A program made the position numbers and the translations under genes. The notes beneath the pieces were generated by a model. It searched no databases. It was not told the origin of the DNA and saw nothing but the letters and a program-made list of their open reading frames with translations. Shown one piece after another: positions 1 to 9,555 of a stretch of DNA of 64,000 nt. The DNA is from Pseudomonas orientalis (GTDB taxonomy: Bacteria; Pseudomonadota; Gammaproteobacteria; Pseudomonadales; Pseudomonadaceae): the NCBI RefSeq assembly GCF_022807995.1, contig NZ_CP094351.1, positions 1,519,001 to 1,583,000 on the forward strand, read 5' to 3'. Numbering within the stretch: the stretch's first letter is position 1; the number at the start of each line of letters is the position of its first letter.

Positions 1-92
1 TCGAGAAAGCCGTGTTCTTCGGCCAAAGCGGGGAGGGCAAGACTGCTGACAACGCTGGCCAGCAGGAGCTGGCGCGGATGGAAAGTGCTCAT
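1..92 (-). CDS. OprD-family outer-membrane porin, N-terminal fragment
   Basis: Only the first 30 codons lie in the window; the gene runs off the left edge. They read as a Sec signal peptide (MSTFHPRQLLLASVV, then SSLALPALA) cleaved before AEEHGFLE. That mature start is typical of Pseudomonas OprD-type substrate-specific porins, which usually continue with a short acidic stretch and the first barrel strand. The assignment rests on this N-terminus alone, so the substrate is unknown. The start codon is at 92-90 and its ribosome binding site is weak (an AGG about 9 bases upstream). Another secreted protein with a similar leader is possible. Confidence 0.55.
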   Translation of the reverse strand, partial: MSTFHPRQLLLASVVSSLALPALAEEHGFL

Positions 93-225
93 GGTGTCGG
101 ACCTGTTGTTATTGGGGTTATGCAGGTGGCCGCCATGGTGCTGGGTGCCGCGGGGGCGATGAAAGTGGGGCAGAGCGGGTTGTGGGCGGTGATCGAACGT
201 AAGTTGGCAATTAAAAACCAGGCAT

Positions 226-256
226 AAAAAACCGCTTCCGGGGAAGCGGTTTTTTT
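226..256 (-). terminator. Rho-independent terminator of the efflux operon
   Basis: A stem AACCGCTTCC / GGAAGCGGTT with a three-base loop has a run of seven T on the plus side and six T on the minus side. It lies 13 bases after the stop codon of the outer-membrane efflux gene, so it should end emhABC transcription. By symmetry it can also stop transcripts from the left. Confidence 0.85.
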
Positions 257-268
257 ACAACGGGGCTA

Positions 269-1726
269 TCAGAACAACTTAAGCGGCGGTGCTTCTTCTT
301 TCACCGGCTCATTTTTCGCGGTCTGCTCGTTCCAGCCACCGCCGAGAGCCTTGTACAAGTTGACCTCGCTGGTCAGCTGCGCCAGGCGGTCGGTGATCAG
401 CGACTGCTGGGCACTGAACAGTTGGCGCTGGGCGTCGAGGAAGGTCAGGTTGCTGTCCACACCGATACGGTAGCGACGCTCGGCCAGGCGGTAGTAATCC
501 TGGTTGGCGGCGACGAAACCACGTTGGGCGTCCAGTTGCTGCTTGTAGGTCGCCCGCGCGGCGAGGCCGTCGGAAACTTCCTGGAAGCCGGTCTGAATGG
601 CCTTCTCGTAGTTGGCCACGTTGATCTCTTTCTGGATCTTCGAGTAGTCCAGGCTTGCGCGCAGGCTACCGGCGTTGAAGATCGGGATGTTGATCTGCGG
701 TGCGAACGACCAGGTGCCCGAGCCGCCCTTGAACAGGCCGCCCAGGTTCGGGCTGGCGGTACCGGCGCTGGCGGTCAGGCTGATGCTCGGGAAGAACGCC
801 GCGCGGGCCGCACCGATGTTGGCGTTGGCAGCCTTGAGGTTGTACTCGGCCTGCACGATATCGGGACGCCGTTGCAGCAGGTCCGACGGCAGGCCGGCCG
901 GTACTTCGCTGAGCAGGTCATCGGACAGTGGCTTGCTGGCGATATTCGCCGGCAGGCCGGTGCCCAGCAGCAGGGTCAGGCTGTTTTCGTCCTGGGCCAC
1001 CTGGCGCGTATAGCGGGCAAGCTGCACCCGGGCGTTTTCCACCGAGGTGCGCGCCTGGCTGAGGTCCAGGGCCGAGGCCACGCCGACTTCGTTGCTGCGC
1101 GAGGTCAGCTTGAAGCTCTGCTCGAACGCGCCGAGGGTGTCCTGGGTCAGCTTGAGCAGTTCCTTGTCGGCCTGCCAGGTCAGGTAGGCATTGGCCACAC
1201 TGGCCACCAGGCTGATCTGGGTGCTGCGCCGCGCTTCTTCGGTGGCGAAGTACTTCTGCAGTGCTTCTTCACTGAGGCTGCGCACGCGGCCGAACAGGTC
1301 CAGCTCATAAGAGCTGATCCCCAGGCCCGCCGAGTATTGGCTGGAAATGTTCGATTCACCGGTCTGCGACAGCCGCGCCGGGGTACGCGAGCGGGTGCCG
1401 TTGCCGGTGGCCGAGACGGCCGGGAACAGGTCGGCACGCTGGATCTGGTACTGCGCCGCATAGGCGTCGATGTTCAGGGCCGCGACGCGCAGGTCACGGT
1501 TGTTCACCAGCGCGGTCTGGATCAGCTGTTGCAGGGCAGGGTCATGGAAAAACTGCTTCCAGCCTTGCTCGGCGGCAGCCTGGCCCGGCGCCTGGGCCGA
1601 CGAATACGCCGGCCCCTGCGGGAACTGCGCCGCTACCGGCGCTTCGGGGCGCTGGTAGTCAGGGATCAGCGAGCAGCCACTGAGCACGAAGGCGGTGACG
1701 GCTAAGGAAAGTAGCGACTTGCTCAT
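269..1726 (-). CDS. emhC: RND efflux outer-membrane channel, OprM/TtgC/EmhC type
   Basis: A 485-residue TolC-family outer-membrane lipoprotein. The leader [18 protein letters not shown] carries a lipobox (LSGC, Cys18), and the protein has the two repeated coiled-coil and beta-strand halves of the NodT/OprM family ([16 protein letters not shown] in the middle, [17 protein letters not shown] near the end). It forms the exit duct of a tripartite pump that expels antibiotics, solvents and aromatic compounds. It is last in the emhABC operon, its start overlaps the emhB stop by 4 bases, and a terminator follows. The protein is closest in my memory to P. putida TtgC and P. fluorescens EmhC. The Emh name is by homology. 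Confidence 0.9.
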   Translation of the reverse strand: MSKSLLSLAVTAFVLSGCSLIPDYQRPEAPVAAQFPQGPAYSSAQAPGQAAAEQGWKQFFHDPALQQLIQTALVNNRDLRVAALNIDAYAAQYQIQRADLFPAVSATGNGTRSRTPARLSQTGESNISSQYSAGLGISSYELDLFGRVRSLSEEALQKYFATEEARRSTQISLVASVANAYLTWQADKELLKLTQDTLGAFEQSFKLTSRSNEVGVASALDLSQARTSVENARVQLARYTRQVAQDENSLTLLLGTGLPANIASKPLSDDLLSEVPAGLPSDLLQRRPDIVQAEYNLKAANANIGAARAAFFPSISLTASAGTASPNLGGLFKGGSGTWSFAPQINIPIFNAGSLRASLDYSKIQKEINVANYEKAIQTGFQEVSDGLAARATYKQQLDAQRGFVAANQDYYRLAERRYRIGVDSNLTFLDAQRQLFSAQQSLITDRLAQLTSEVNLYKALGGGWNEQTAKNEPVKEEAPPLKLF

Positions 1727-4700
1727 TGGCCAGCCTCTTTAGGAGTTTCAGTGGTGTCTTTCTTTTTACGTTCGCCGGCGGAGGACACGGTTGCGTAGAA
1801 CAACGGCACCCAGAAGATCGCCAGCACCGTTGCCGTGATCATACCGCCGATCACGCCGGTACCGATTGCATGCTGGCTGCCCGAGCCTGCTCCGGTGGAA
1901 ATCGCCAGCGGCAATACGCCGAGCACGAACGCCATGGACGTCATGATGATCGGGCGCAGACGCATGCGGGACGCCTCGATGGCCGCCTCGACAATGCCCT
2001 TGCCTTGCTCGTGAAGCTCCTTGGCGAACTCCACGATCAGGATGGCGTTCTTCGCCGCCAGGCCCACCGTGACCAGCAAGCCTACCTGGAAGAACACGTC
2101 ATTGGACAAGCCGCGCATGCTGGTGGCAATCAGCGCACCGATCACACCCAGCGGCACGACCAGAATCACCGCAATCGGGATCGACCAGCTTTCATACAAG
2201 GCCGCCAGGCACAGGAACACCACCAGCAACGACAGGGCATACAGCGCAGGCGCCTGGGAGCCGGACAGACGTTCTTCGTACGACAGGCCCGTCCAGGCAT
2301 AGCCGATGCCGGCCGGCAGTTCCTTGGCAATGCGCTCGACTTCCGCCATTGCGTCACCGGTACTGTAGCCAGGCGCCGGCGTGCCGAGGATTTCCATGGC
2401 CGCTACACCGTTGTAACGCGAGAGCTTGGGCGAGCCGTAGATCCACTTGCCCGACGAGATGGCCGACAGCGGCACCATCTTCCCGGAGTCGGCGCGCACG
2501 TACCATTTGTCCAGGTCTTCCGGCGACATACGGCTGGCGGCATCACCTTGCACATACACCTTCTTCACCCGACCACGGTCGATGAAGTCGTTGATGTAGC
2601 TGCCGCCCAACGCGATGGCCAGGGTCTGCTGGATGTCCGACAGGCTGATGCCCTGGGCGCTGGCTTTCTCGTCATCGACGGTCAGTTCGTACTGCGGCTC
2701 ATCGTTCACGCCGTTGGGCCGCACGCCCGCCAGGATCTTGCTCTGGGCCGCCGCACCGAGGAACTGGTTACGCGCTGCCATCAGCTTGTCATGGCCGACG
2801 CCACCCTGGTCCTGCAGGAACACGTCGAAGCCTGTGGCGTTACCCAGTTCCAGGACCGAAGGCGGCACGATGGCAAATACCATGGCGTCCTTGAAGGCCC
2901 CGAAGAAGTAACCCTGGGCGCGCTTGGCCACTTCGAACACCGACTGGGATGAATCGCGCTCGTCCCACGGCTTGAGCATCACGAATGCCAGCCCCGAGCT
3001 CTGGCCGCGACCGGCGAAGTTGAAACCGTTTACGGTAAATACCGATTTCACGGCCTTGCCTTCGCCCGGCTCGCCTTCCTTGTCATGCAGCAGGAAGGCG
3101 CGCATGTCGTCGATGACTTTTTGCGTACGCTCGGCTGAGGCGCCCACCGGTGTCTGTACCTGGGCAAAGATCACGCCCTGGTCTTCCTCAGGCAGGAACG
3201 CGCTCGGAATACGGGTGAACATCCAGATCATGCCGGCCAGGATCAGCGCATACACGATGAAAGCCGGGATCTTGTGCTTGATCATGCCGCCCACGCCGCG
3301 CTCGTACTTGAGTACGCCGCTGTCGAAGGTGCGGTTGAACCAGCCGAAGAAGCCGCGCTTGGGTTGGCCGTGCTTTTCCGGATCGATCGCCTTGAGCATG
3401 GTGGCGCACAGGGCCGGGGTGAAGATCAGGGCAACCAGTACCGACAACGCCATCGCCGACACGATGGTGATGGAGAACTGGCGGTAGATCACCCCGGTGG
3501 AGCCGCCGAAGAAGGCCATCGGCAGCAATACCGCCGAGAGTACCAGGGCAATACCCACCAGGGCGCCCTGGATCTGGCCCATGGATTTGATGGTCGCTTC
3601 CTTGGGCGACAGGTGCTCCTCGGCCATGACCCGTTCGACGTTTTCCACCACCACGATGGCATCGTCCACCAGCAGGCCGATGGCCAGGATCATGCCGAAC
3701 ATGGTCAGGGTGTTGATGGTGAAACCGAACGCCGCCAGGATCCCGAAGGTCCCCAGCAATACCACCGGAACGGTCATGGTGGTGATGATGGTGGCGCGGA
3801 AGTTCTGCAGGAACAGGAACATCACCAGGAACACCAGCACGATCGCTTCGACCAGGGTGTGCACCACACCGGAGATCGATTCGGTCACCACCGGGGTGGT
3901 GTCGTACGGCACCACGGCTTTCATGCCAGGCGGGAAGAACGGTTCCAGGGACGCCACGGTGGCGCGGATCGCTTTGCCGGTGTCCAGGGCGTTCGCCCCG
4001 GCGGCCAGCTTGATCGCCATACCGGACGCCGGCTTGCCGTTGAACTGCGCGCTGATGCTGTAGTTCTGGCCGCCCAGTTCAATACGCGCAACGTCGCCCA
4101 GGCGCACCTGCGAGCCGTCGGCGTTCACCTTCATCAGGATCTTGGCGAACTCTTCGGCGCTTTGCAGGCGGGTCTTGCCGATAATCGTGGCGTTCAGTTG
4201 AGTGCCGGGCAGGGCGGGCAGGCCGCCCAGTTGACCGGTGGCCACCTGCACGTTCTGGGCCTTGATGGCGTTGCTGACATCCACCGGCGTGAGCTGGAAG
4301 TTGTTCAGCTTGGCCGGGTCGAGCCAGATACGCATGGCGTACTGCGAACCGAAGACCTGGAAGTCACCCACACCCGAGGTACGGGAAATCGGGTCCTGGA
4401 TATTGGACACGATGTAGTTGGAGAGGTCGTCCTTGGTCATGCTGCCGTCTTCCGACACCAGACCGATCACCATCAGGAAGTTCTTCACCGACTTGGTCAC
4501 GCGGATACCCTGCTGCTGCACTTCTTGCGGCAGCAGTGGGGTCGCCAGGTTCAGCTTGTTCTGCACCTGAACCTGGGCGATGTCCGGGTTGGTACCCTGG
4601 TTGAACGTCGCGGTGATGGTCATGCTGCCGTCGGAGTTACTGTCCGAGGCCACATAGCGCAGGTTGTCGATACCGTTGAGCTGCTGCTCGATGACCTGCA

Positions 4701-4884
4701 CCACGGTGTCTTGCACGGTTTGTGCGGACGCGCCCGGGTAGGTCACTTGGATATCAATGGCGGTTGGCGCAATGGCCGGGTATTGGTTGATGGGCAGCTT
4801 CAGGATCGACAGTGCCCCGACCAGCATGATCACCAGGGCAATTACCCAGGCAAAAATGGGACGGTCGATAAAAAATTTCGACAT
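1723..4884 (-). CDS. emhB: RND efflux pump inner-membrane transporter, MexB/TtgB/EmhB type
   Basis: A 1053-residue hydrophobe/amphiphile RND transporter, the full length for this family. It starts [18 protein letters not shown]. The proton-relay acidic pair is visible in [18 protein letters not shown] (about residues 400-415), with its partner lysine in [13 protein letters not shown] near residue 940. Two large periplasmic loops lie between TM1-2 and TM7-8. It is the proton-driven substrate pump of the inner membrane. Gap to emhA is 3 bases and it overlaps emhC by 4 bases, so the three are translated together. The substrate range is inferred from homologues, not visible in the sequence. Confidence 0.93.
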   Translation of the reverse strand: MSKFFIDRPIFAWVIALVIMLVGALSILKLPINQYPAIAPTAIDIQVTYPGASAQTVQDTVVQVIEQQLNGIDNLRYVASDSNSDGSMTITATFNQGTNPDIAQVQVQNKLNLATPLLPQEVQQQGIRVTKSVKNFLMVIGLVSEDGSMTKDDLSNYIVSNIQDPISRTSGVGDFQVFGSQYAMRIWLDPAKLNNFQLTPVDVSNAIKAQNVQVATGQLGGLPALPGTQLNATIIGKTRLQSAEEFAKILMKVNADGSQVRLGDVARIELGGQNYSISAQFNGKPASGMAIKLAAGANALDTGKAIRATVASLEPFFPPGMKAVVPYDTTPVVTESISGVVHTLVEAIVLVFLVMFLFLQNFRATIITTMTVPVVLLGTFGILAAFGFTINTLTMFGMILAIGLLVDDAIVVVENVERVMAEEHLSPKEATIKSMGQIQGALVGIALVLSAVLLPMAFFGGSTGVIYRQFSITIVSAMALSVLVALIFTPALCATMLKAIDPEKHGQPKRGFFGWFNRTFDSGVLKYERGVGGMIKHKIPAFIVYALILAGMIWMFTRIPSAFLPEEDQGVIFAQVQTPVGASAERTQKVIDDMRAFLLHDKEGEPGEGKAVKSVFTVNGFNFAGRGQSSGLAFVMLKPWDERDSSQSVFEVAKRAQGYFFGAFKDAMVFAIVPPSVLELGNATGFDVFLQDQGGVGHDKLMAARNQFLGAAAQSKILAGVRPNGVNDEPQYELTVDDEKASAQGISLSDIQQTLAIALGGSYINDFIDRGRVKKVYVQGDAASRMSPEDLDKWYVRADSGKMVPLSAISSGKWIYGSPKLSRYNGVAAMEILGTPAPGYSTGDAMAEVERIAKELPAGIGYAWTGLSYEERLSGSQAPALYALSLLVVFLCLAALYESWSIPIAVILVVPLGVIGALIATSMRGLSNDVFFQVGLLVTVGLAAKNAILIVEFAKELHEQGKGIVEAAIEASRMRLRPIIMTSMAFVLGVLPLAISTGAGSGSQHAIGTGVIGGMITATVLAIFWVPLFYATVSSAGERKKKDTTETPKEAGQ

Positions 4885-4887
4885 GGA

Positions 4888-6033
4888 TTACTCCCCTTTG
4901 CCGGCAGCGGCAGCAGGAGCGGCGGAACCGGCGGGCTTGGCGTTGCCCGCTTCAGTGACCTTCACCTCGGCGCCCGGCTTGACGTACTGCAAACCTTCGG
5001 TGATGACGCGATCACCCGCGTTGAGGCCTTTCTCCACCAGCCAGTAGGCGCCGGCGGTACGGTTGGCCACCAGTTCACGCTGCTCGACCTTGTTGTCGGC
5101 ATTGACGATCAGGGCCGTCGGGGTGCCCTTGAGGTCACGGGTCACGCCCTGTTGCGGCGCGAGAATGGCCTTGCTGTTCACACCGGCTTGCAACTGGGCG
5201 TGTACGAACATCCCCGGCAGCAGCACATGGTCAGGGTTGGGGAACACAGCGCGCAGGGTCACGGAACCGGTGGTCTGGTCGACCGACACTTCGGAGAATT
5301 CCAGTTTGCCTTGCTGGCCGTAGTCGCTGCCGTCTTCCAGGGTCAGCTTGACCATGGCGGCGTTGTCACCGGCTTTCTGCAACTGGCCGCTTTCCAGGTC
5401 GCGACGCAGTTTCAGCATTTCGGCCGAGGACTGGGTGACGTCGACGTAGATCGGGTCCAGTTGCTGGATCACGGCCATGGCATCGGTCTGGCCGTTGTTG
5501 ACCAGCGCGCCTTCGGTGACCGCGGAACGGCCGATACGCCCGGAGATCGGGGCGAACACCTTGGTGTAGCGCACATTGATCTGCGCGCTCTGCAGGTCGG
5601 CTTCGGCGGTCATGCGGTCGGCGACGGCGGTGTCGTATTCCTGGCGGCTGACAGCTTGCTCATCGACCAGTTGCTTGTAGCGATCGGTGATCGACTTGGT
5701 CTGCGTCAGCTTGGCCTGGGCGCTCTTGAGCGTGGCTTCATACACCGACGGATCGATCTGGTAGAGCTGCTGCCCTTCCTTCACGTCCGCGCCTTCCTTG
5801 AACAGGCGCTTGAGAATGATGCCGTTCACCTGAGGACGCACTTCGGCAATGCGGTAGGCCGTGGTGCGGCCCGGCAGCTCGGTGGTCAGGGTGAAGGCTT
5901 GCGGTTGAATAGTGACCACGCCGACCTGAGGGGTTTGAGCGGGCGGAGCCGCTTCTTCCTTTTTACATCCGCTGAGCAGCGATGCCAGGGCGACGGCAGT
6001 GACCAGAGCGGTAACAGCTGGCTTAAGTTGCAT
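4888..6033 (-). CDS. emhA: RND efflux periplasmic adaptor lipoprotein, MexA/TtgA/EmhA type
   Basis: Membrane-fusion protein of 381 residues linking the inner pump to the outer channel. I place the start at MQLKPAVTALV (6033) because a GAGG ribosome site lies 6 bases upstream and the resulting leader ends in a lipobox LLSGCKKEE; a longer in-frame start at 6093 would destroy the signal peptide. Features seen are the lipoyl-like half motif with PQVNGIILKRLFKEGADVKEGQ, an alpha-helical hairpin around residues 95-165, and the beta-barrel and membrane-proximal domains after it. First gene of emhABC, facing the emhR gene across a shared operator region. Confidence 0.92.
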   Translation of the reverse strand: MQLKPAVTALVTAVALASLLSGCKKEEAAPPAQTPQVGVVTIQPQAFTLTTELPGRTTAYRIAEVRPQVNGIILKRLFKEGADVKEGQQLYQIDPSVYEATLKSAQAKLTQTKSITDRYKQLVDEQAVSRQEYDTAVADRMTAEADLQSAQINVRYTKVFAPISGRIGRSAVTEGALVNNGQTDAMAVIQQLDPIYVDVTQSSAEMLKLRRDLESGQLQKAGDNAAMVKLTLEDGSDYGQQGKLEFSEVSVDQTTGSVTLRAVFPNPDHVLLPGMFVHAQLQAGVNSKAILAPQQGVTRDLKGTPTALIVNADNKVEQRELVANRTAGAYWLVEKGLNAGDRVITEGLQYVKPGAEVKVTEAGNAKPAGSAAPAAAAGKGE

Positions 6034-6120
6034 GAAGATCCTCGGGTCAGGCGCGCAGAGTGCGCACAAGAAGTGTGGAAGGGTAAAAAACAAGCCGTGA
6101 GTGGATAAGTAGCTTGCTAC

Positions 6121-6153
6121 GCAATATACTTACGTTCATGGTTGTTTGTAAAC
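6121..6153. promoter_or_regulatory. EmhR/TtgR-type operator between emhA and emhR
   Basis: The minus strand reads GTTTACAAACAACCATGAA then CGTAAGTATATTGC. From memory this matches almost base for base the TtgR operator of P. putida, where the TetR repressor covers overlapping divergent promoters. A TTGACA hexamer follows at 6155-6160 and can serve as the -35 of emhR. Inferred role: the repressor shuts both emhABC and its own gene until a drug or aromatic effector binds. Confidence 0.75.
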
Positions 6154-6319
6154 TCTTGACAGGCTCGGCGCAATGTTGACAAAGCAATGCCCAAAGCCTC
6201 GATTTTAGTACGTTCGGCGCCCATGACGGTGTCGTCCCACAATTATTCAGATGATCGTTCACGTCTATTAACGTTGCGTTAACGATAGTCCCCAGTGTTC
6301 TGATTGAGGTTTTACTGCC

Positions 6320-6952
6320 ATGGTTCGTCGCACCAAAGAGGAAGCTCAGGAAACCCGCAGCCAGATCCTCCAAGCCGCCGAGCAAGCCTTTTATGAACGT
6401 GGCGTTGCACGGACCACGCTGGCGGACATCGCCGCCCTGGCCGGCGTGACGCGCGGTGCCATCTACTGGCACTTCAGTAACAAGTCCGATTTGCTGCAGG
6501 CCCTGCTCGACACGCTGCACGAACCCCTGGACGAGTTGGCCCGGGCGAGTGAAAGCGAGGATGAAGTCGACCCGTTGGGGTGCATGCGCAAGCTGCTGAT
6601 TCATCTCTATCATCAAGTGGCCCTGGACCCGAAAACCCGGCGCATCAACGAAATCCTGTTTCATAAGTGCGAGTTCACCGATGAAATGTGTGACATGCGC
6701 CGCCAGCGCCAGGCCCATAGCCTGGAGTGCAACCTGCGCATCGGCCTGACGTTGCGTAACGCGGTGCATCGCGGTCAATTACCCGAAAGTCTTGATACCA
6801 ACCGTGCTGCGGTGTGCATTCATGCCTATATCCACGGCCTCATCGGCCAGTGGCTGCTGGTGCCTGACAGCTTTCAATTGCATCAGGACGCCGAGCGCTG
6901 GGTGGACGCAGGGCTGGACATGCTGCGCCTGAGCCCCAGCCTGCGCAATTGA
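6320..6952 (+). CDS. emhR: TetR-family efflux repressor, TtgR/EmhR type
   Basis: A 210-residue TetR-family repressor. The N-terminal helix-turn-helix is clear ([21 protein letters not shown], about residues 33-53), and the effector domain has the TtgR/AcrR/MexR-like pattern ([19 protein letters not shown], then an alpha-helical bundle). It is divergent to emhABC with the matching operator between them, so it is almost certainly the local repressor. Homologues release DNA on binding chloramphenicol, flavonoids and aromatics; which ligands act here cannot be seen. Confidence 0.9.
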   Translation: MVRRTKEEAQETRSQILQAAEQAFYERGVARTTLADIAALAGVTRGAIYWHFSNKSDLLQALLDTLHEPLDELARASESEDEVDPLGCMRKLLIHLYHQVALDPKTRRINEILFHKCEFTDEMCDMRRQRQAHSLECNLRIGLTLRNAVHRGQLPESLDTNRAAVCIHAYIHGLIGQWLLVPDSFQLHQDAERWVDAGLDMLRLSPSLRN

Positions 6953-7146
6953 GACAAAATGCGTAATTGCGACCAGTTGTGTCAACAGTAAAGCCCAAGG
7001 ACGGTCAATCGTCCTTCTGCCTGATTTGTGGGGTGACTTTATATACGGGCTGGCGGGCGGTTGATAGGTAGCCGCCTAAGTATTTTGTAGCGATATTGTT
7101 GCGGTTCTGTGAAGTGATGTTTCCAAGACGAAACATGCGGTCAAAA

Positions 7147-7238
7147 ATGTGGGAGGGGGCTTGCTCCCGATGGCGGTGTGTCAGTCACTGATGGGTTGAC
7201 TGAACCACTGCTATCGGGGGCAAGCCCCCTCCCACATT
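7147..7238. repeat. REPIN, family A (REP doublet)
   Basis: Two inverted REP units, GTGGGAGGGGGCTTGC at the left and its reverse complement at the right, enclose about 55 bases that vary between copies. It occupies most of the 304-base spacer between emhR and xenB; apart from it I see only emhR downstream sequence there. The same element recurs at 21816 and 27682, with partial copies at 9505, 15231 and 23245. Confidence 0.9.
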
Positions 7239-7256
7239 GGTTTGTGTTTCAGTTAA

Positions 7257-8312
7257 TTAGATCGGCAGGGTTGGGTAGTCGATATAGCCGACCGGGCCTT
7301 TGCCATAGAAGGTTTCCGGGTGCGGCTCGTTCAACGGCGCATCGGCCTTCAGGCGCGCCGGCAGGTCCGGGTTGGCAATGAACGGTATGCCGAAGGCCAC
7401 GGCGTCGGCCTTGCCGGCGGCCAGCCAGGCGTTGGCGCTGTCCTTGGTGAAGCGTTCGTTGGCGATGTACACGCCGCCGAAGGCTTTTTTCAGCTGTGGG
7501 CCGAGGCTGTCCGCGCCTTCTTTTTCCCGGGAGCAGATGAAGGCGATACCACGTTTGCCCAGTTCGCTGGCGACGTAGGTGAAGGTTTCCGCCAGGTTGT
7601 CGTCGCCCATGTCGTGGGCGTCGGCACGCGGTGCCAGGTGTACGCCCACGCGGCCGGCGCCCCAGACTTCGATAGCGGCGTCGGTCACTTCCAGCAACAG
7701 GCGCGCACGGTTCTCCAGGGAGCCGCCGTACTGGTCGGTGCGCTGGTTGGTGCTGCTTTGCAGGAACTGGTCGAGCAGGTAGCCGTTGGCGCCGTGGATT
7801 TCCACGCCGTCGAAACCGGCGGCCTTGGCGTTTTCGGCGCCGGTGCGGTAAGCGTCGACGATGTCGGCGATTTCAGCGGTTTCCAGGGCGCGCGGGGTAG
7901 GGTAGTCGGCCAGCGGGCGCACCAGGCTGACGTGGCCTTTGGCCTGGATCGCGCTCGGCGCCACCGGGGTTTCGCCATTGAGGTACGACTCATGGGAGAT
8001 GCGGCCGACGTGCCACAGTTGCAGGAAGATCTTGCCGCCTGCGCCGTGCACAGCCTTGGTGATGTTGGCCCAGCCGCGCACCTGGTCGTTGGACCAGATG
8101 CCCGGCGTGTCCGGGTAACCCACACCCATCGGCGTTACGGAAGTGGCTTCGCTGAGGATCAGCCCGGCGGATGCGCGCTGCACGTAATACTCGGCCATCA
8201 GTGCGTTGGGCACGCGGCCTTCATCGGCACGGCAGCGGGTCAGCGGCGCCATGATGATGCGGTTCGACAGTTCGAGGTCGCCCAGTTTTATCGGATCGAA
8301 AATAGTCGTCAT
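7257..8312 (-). CDS. xenB: Old Yellow Enzyme family alkene reductase, XenB type
   Basis: A 351-residue FMN-dependent NAD(P)H oxidoreductase of the Old Yellow Enzyme family. Its sequence (LGDLELSNRIIMAPLTRCRA near the start, EIHGANGYLLDQFLQSSTN with the HxxN substrate-binding pair, GKGPVGYIDYP at the end) is very close to the xenobiotic reductase XenB of P. fluorescens, which reduces nitroesters, nitroaromatics and activated alkenes. The start MTTIFDP at 8312 has AGGAAGG 8 bases upstream and is preferred over one at 8333. An ArsR regulator and the relic of an exporter lie just upstream, suggesting an electrophile-response operon. Confidence 0.88.
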   Translation of the reverse strand: MTTIFDPIKLGDLELSNRIIMAPLTRCRADEGRVPNALMAEYYVQRASAGLILSEATSVTPMGVGYPDTPGIWSNDQVRGWANITKAVHGAGGKIFLQLWHVGRISHESYLNGETPVAPSAIQAKGHVSLVRPLADYPTPRALETAEIADIVDAYRTGAENAKAAGFDGVEIHGANGYLLDQFLQSSTNQRTDQYGGSLENRARLLLEVTDAAIEVWGAGRVGVHLAPRADAHDMGDDNLAETFTYVASELGKRGIAFICSREKEGADSLGPQLKKAFGGVYIANERFTKDSANAWLAAGKADAVAFGIPFIANPDLPARLKADAPLNEPHPETFYGKGPVGYIDYPTLPI

Positions 8313-8338
8313 GGAAAGCACCTTCCTCTTCAAGTTGA

Positions 8339-8434
8339 TCAGTTGGTCGCGGGGGCCAGGTCGGCATTGCCGTTCTGGCGGAAAGTAATCAGGGTCACCA
8401 GCAGTGCAAGCATCATGAGCAATGAGAGCGGGAT
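8339..8434 (-). pseudogene. Remnant of an MFS exporter gene (internal deletion, lost start codon)
   Basis: Between arsR and xenB, 32 codons are open in the operon direction: IPLSLL joined to MMLALLVTLITFRQNG and a hydrophilic tail ending ATN and TGA. A good GGAG site sits just after the arsR stop, about 8 bases before an ATC codon where an ATG would be expected. PLSLL resembles the first residues of AraJ-like MFS exporters, and the rest resembles the last transmembrane segment and tail of one. I infer that an MFS gene of about 1.2 kb was deleted internally and its start mutated. No protein is expected unless a rare start is used. Confidence 0.5.
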
Positions 8435-8444
8435 TTGCGGCTCC

Positions 8445-8765
8445 TTATTGCAGCTCAGTAGCGCTGAGTTCGGTGATGAGCGCTGCGAGGAAGGCTTGGA
8501 TCGTTTCTTCGTTGCGTCTGAAAAAGTGCCACTGTCCGGCTTTCTGGCTGGTGATCAGGCCCGCCCGTTGCAACGTGGCCAAGTGGGCCGACACGGTCGA
8601 CTGGGACAAGCCGCAGCGCTGGTCGATCTGCCCGGCGCAAATGCCGTATTCGTGGTTGTGCAGTTGCTCGGGGAACTGCACTTTCGGGTCTTTCAGCCAG
8701 GTGAGGATGTCTCGTCGTACCGGGTGCGCCAGGGCTTTTATTAGTTCGTCGAGGTCGATGGACAT
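8445..8765 (-). CDS. ArsR-family transcriptional regulator
   Basis: A 106-residue winged-helix regulator: LIKALAHPVRRDILTWL at the N-terminus, then CGLSQSTVSAHLATLQRAGLI as the recognition helix region. Cysteine occurs at two places (YGICAGQ, DQRCGLS), but the classic metal motif CVC is absent, so a thiol or electrophile sensor, or a non-metal ArsR, is more likely. It is first in a run toward xenB. AT-rich inverted repeats upstream (8790-8893) look like its own operator. Start at 8765 is the only good methionine. Confidence 0.85.
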   Translation of the reverse strand: MSIDLDELIKALAHPVRRDILTWLKDPKVQFPEQLHNHEYGICAGQIDQRCGLSQSTVSAHLATLQRAGLITSQKAGQWHFFRRNEETIQAFLAALITELSATELQ

Positions 8766-8785
8766 GGCAGGATGCTCGGTGTCGT

Positions 8786-8893
8786 AAAACGTTATATCGC
8801 GATGAGGCGAACTTTAAATCGTCGCATCCCGATATACCAATATGATTTTGATCTGATATCAGTGTGAATCGGTATATCGGGTTATAACGATAT
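8786..8893. promoter_or_regulatory. Divergent promoter region with repeated palindromes, likely ArsR operator
   Basis: In this GC-rich genome a 100-base AT-rich patch stands out. It carries an inverted pair CCCGATATACC (8828-8838) and GGTATATCGGG (8871-8881), and a second related pair built on CGTTATA / TATAACG (8790 and 8882). ArsR-family repressors bind such AT-rich dyads. It lies between arsR and acpH and could act on both; control of arsR-xenB is the more likely. Confidence 0.6.
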
Positions 8894-8920
8894 GTGGGCG
8901 GCGGTGGTAGACTGCGCGCC

Positions 8921-9505
8921 ATGAATTATCTCGCACATCTGCACCTGGGCGGCCAACTTCCTGCGCAATTGCTGGGCAGCCTTTATGGCGACTTCGTCAA
9001 AGGCCGCCTGCAGGGCCAGTTCAGCCCGCAAATCGAAGCGGCGATCCAGTTGCATCGCTCCATTGACCGGTTCACCGACAGCCACCCCTTGGTAGGGGCA
9101 GCGTTGTCGCGCTTCAGCCTGACCCGCAGGCGCTATGCCGGGATTGTGCTCGACGTGTTTTTCGATCATTGCCTGGCGCGGGATTGGGCGCTGTATGCCG
9201 ACCAGCCGCTGGAGCGCTTCACCGCGCAGGTGTACCGCGTGCTCGCCGCAGAGCCCGCGTTGCCGGGCCGGCTGGCGCAGATTGCGCCGTATATGGCGGC
9301 GGATGATTGGCTAGGCTCGTACCGCGAGTTTGCGGTGATGGAGCCGGTGTTGCGCGGGATTTCGCGGCGGTTGACGGACTCTGAAGCGCTGGGATTTGCG
9401 ATGCGTGAGTTGCGCGAGCTTTACGAGCCTTTGAGTGAGGATTTCCGGGTTTTCTACCCCCAATTACAGAGCTTTGCACATATCCAACTGACCACTGAGA
9501 TCTAA
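8921..9505 (+). CDS. acpH: Acyl carrier protein phosphodiesterase
   Basis: A 194-residue member of the AcpH (DUF479) family, which removes the phosphopantetheine arm from holo-ACP. Family motifs are MNYLAHLHL at the start, GSLYGDFVKG, HRSIDRFTDSHP and LDVFFDHCLARDW; the histidines and aspartates in these are the HD-like metal ligands. The ATG at 8921 gives the family N-terminus; the in-frame GTG at 8894 would add nine glycine-rich residues not seen in homologues. A single REP palindrome follows the stop codon. Confidence 0.88.
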   Translation: MNYLAHLHLGGQLPAQLLGSLYGDFVKGRLQGQFSPQIEAAIQLHRSIDRFTDSHPLVGAALSRFSLTRRRYAGIVLDVFFDHCLARDWALYADQPLERFTAQVYRVLAAEPALPGRLAQIAPYMAADDWLGSYREFAVMEPVLRGISRRLTDSEALGFAMRELRELYEPLSEDFRVFYPQLQSFAHIQLTTEI

Positions 9506-9538
9506 ATGTGGGAGGGGGCAAGCCCCCTCCCACATTTG
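9505..9538. repeat. Single REP palindrome, family A
   Basis: AATGTGGGAGGGGGC is followed directly by its reverse complement GCCCCCTCCCACATT, a nearly perfect hairpin without the spacer of the full REPIN. It lies between the convergent genes acpH and olsA and could act as a transcription barrier or mRNA 3' stabiliser. It may be the product of collapse of a REPIN doublet. Confidence 0.8.
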
Positions 9539-9555
9539 GAGTGTGTTCACAGAGT

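Noticed and set aside
12..227. A 71-codon plus-strand frame at the left end
   Set aside because: Its first part is antisense to the porin signal peptide, and the rest is promoter spacer; no ribosome site and no family.
3274..6108. A 944-codon open frame on the plus strand opposite the efflux operon
   Set aside because: It is antisense to three well-supported genes. In a genome with GC-rich third positions, the opposite strand often stays open. Its translation is low-complexity (His, Gly, Arg, Gln-rich) with no domain.
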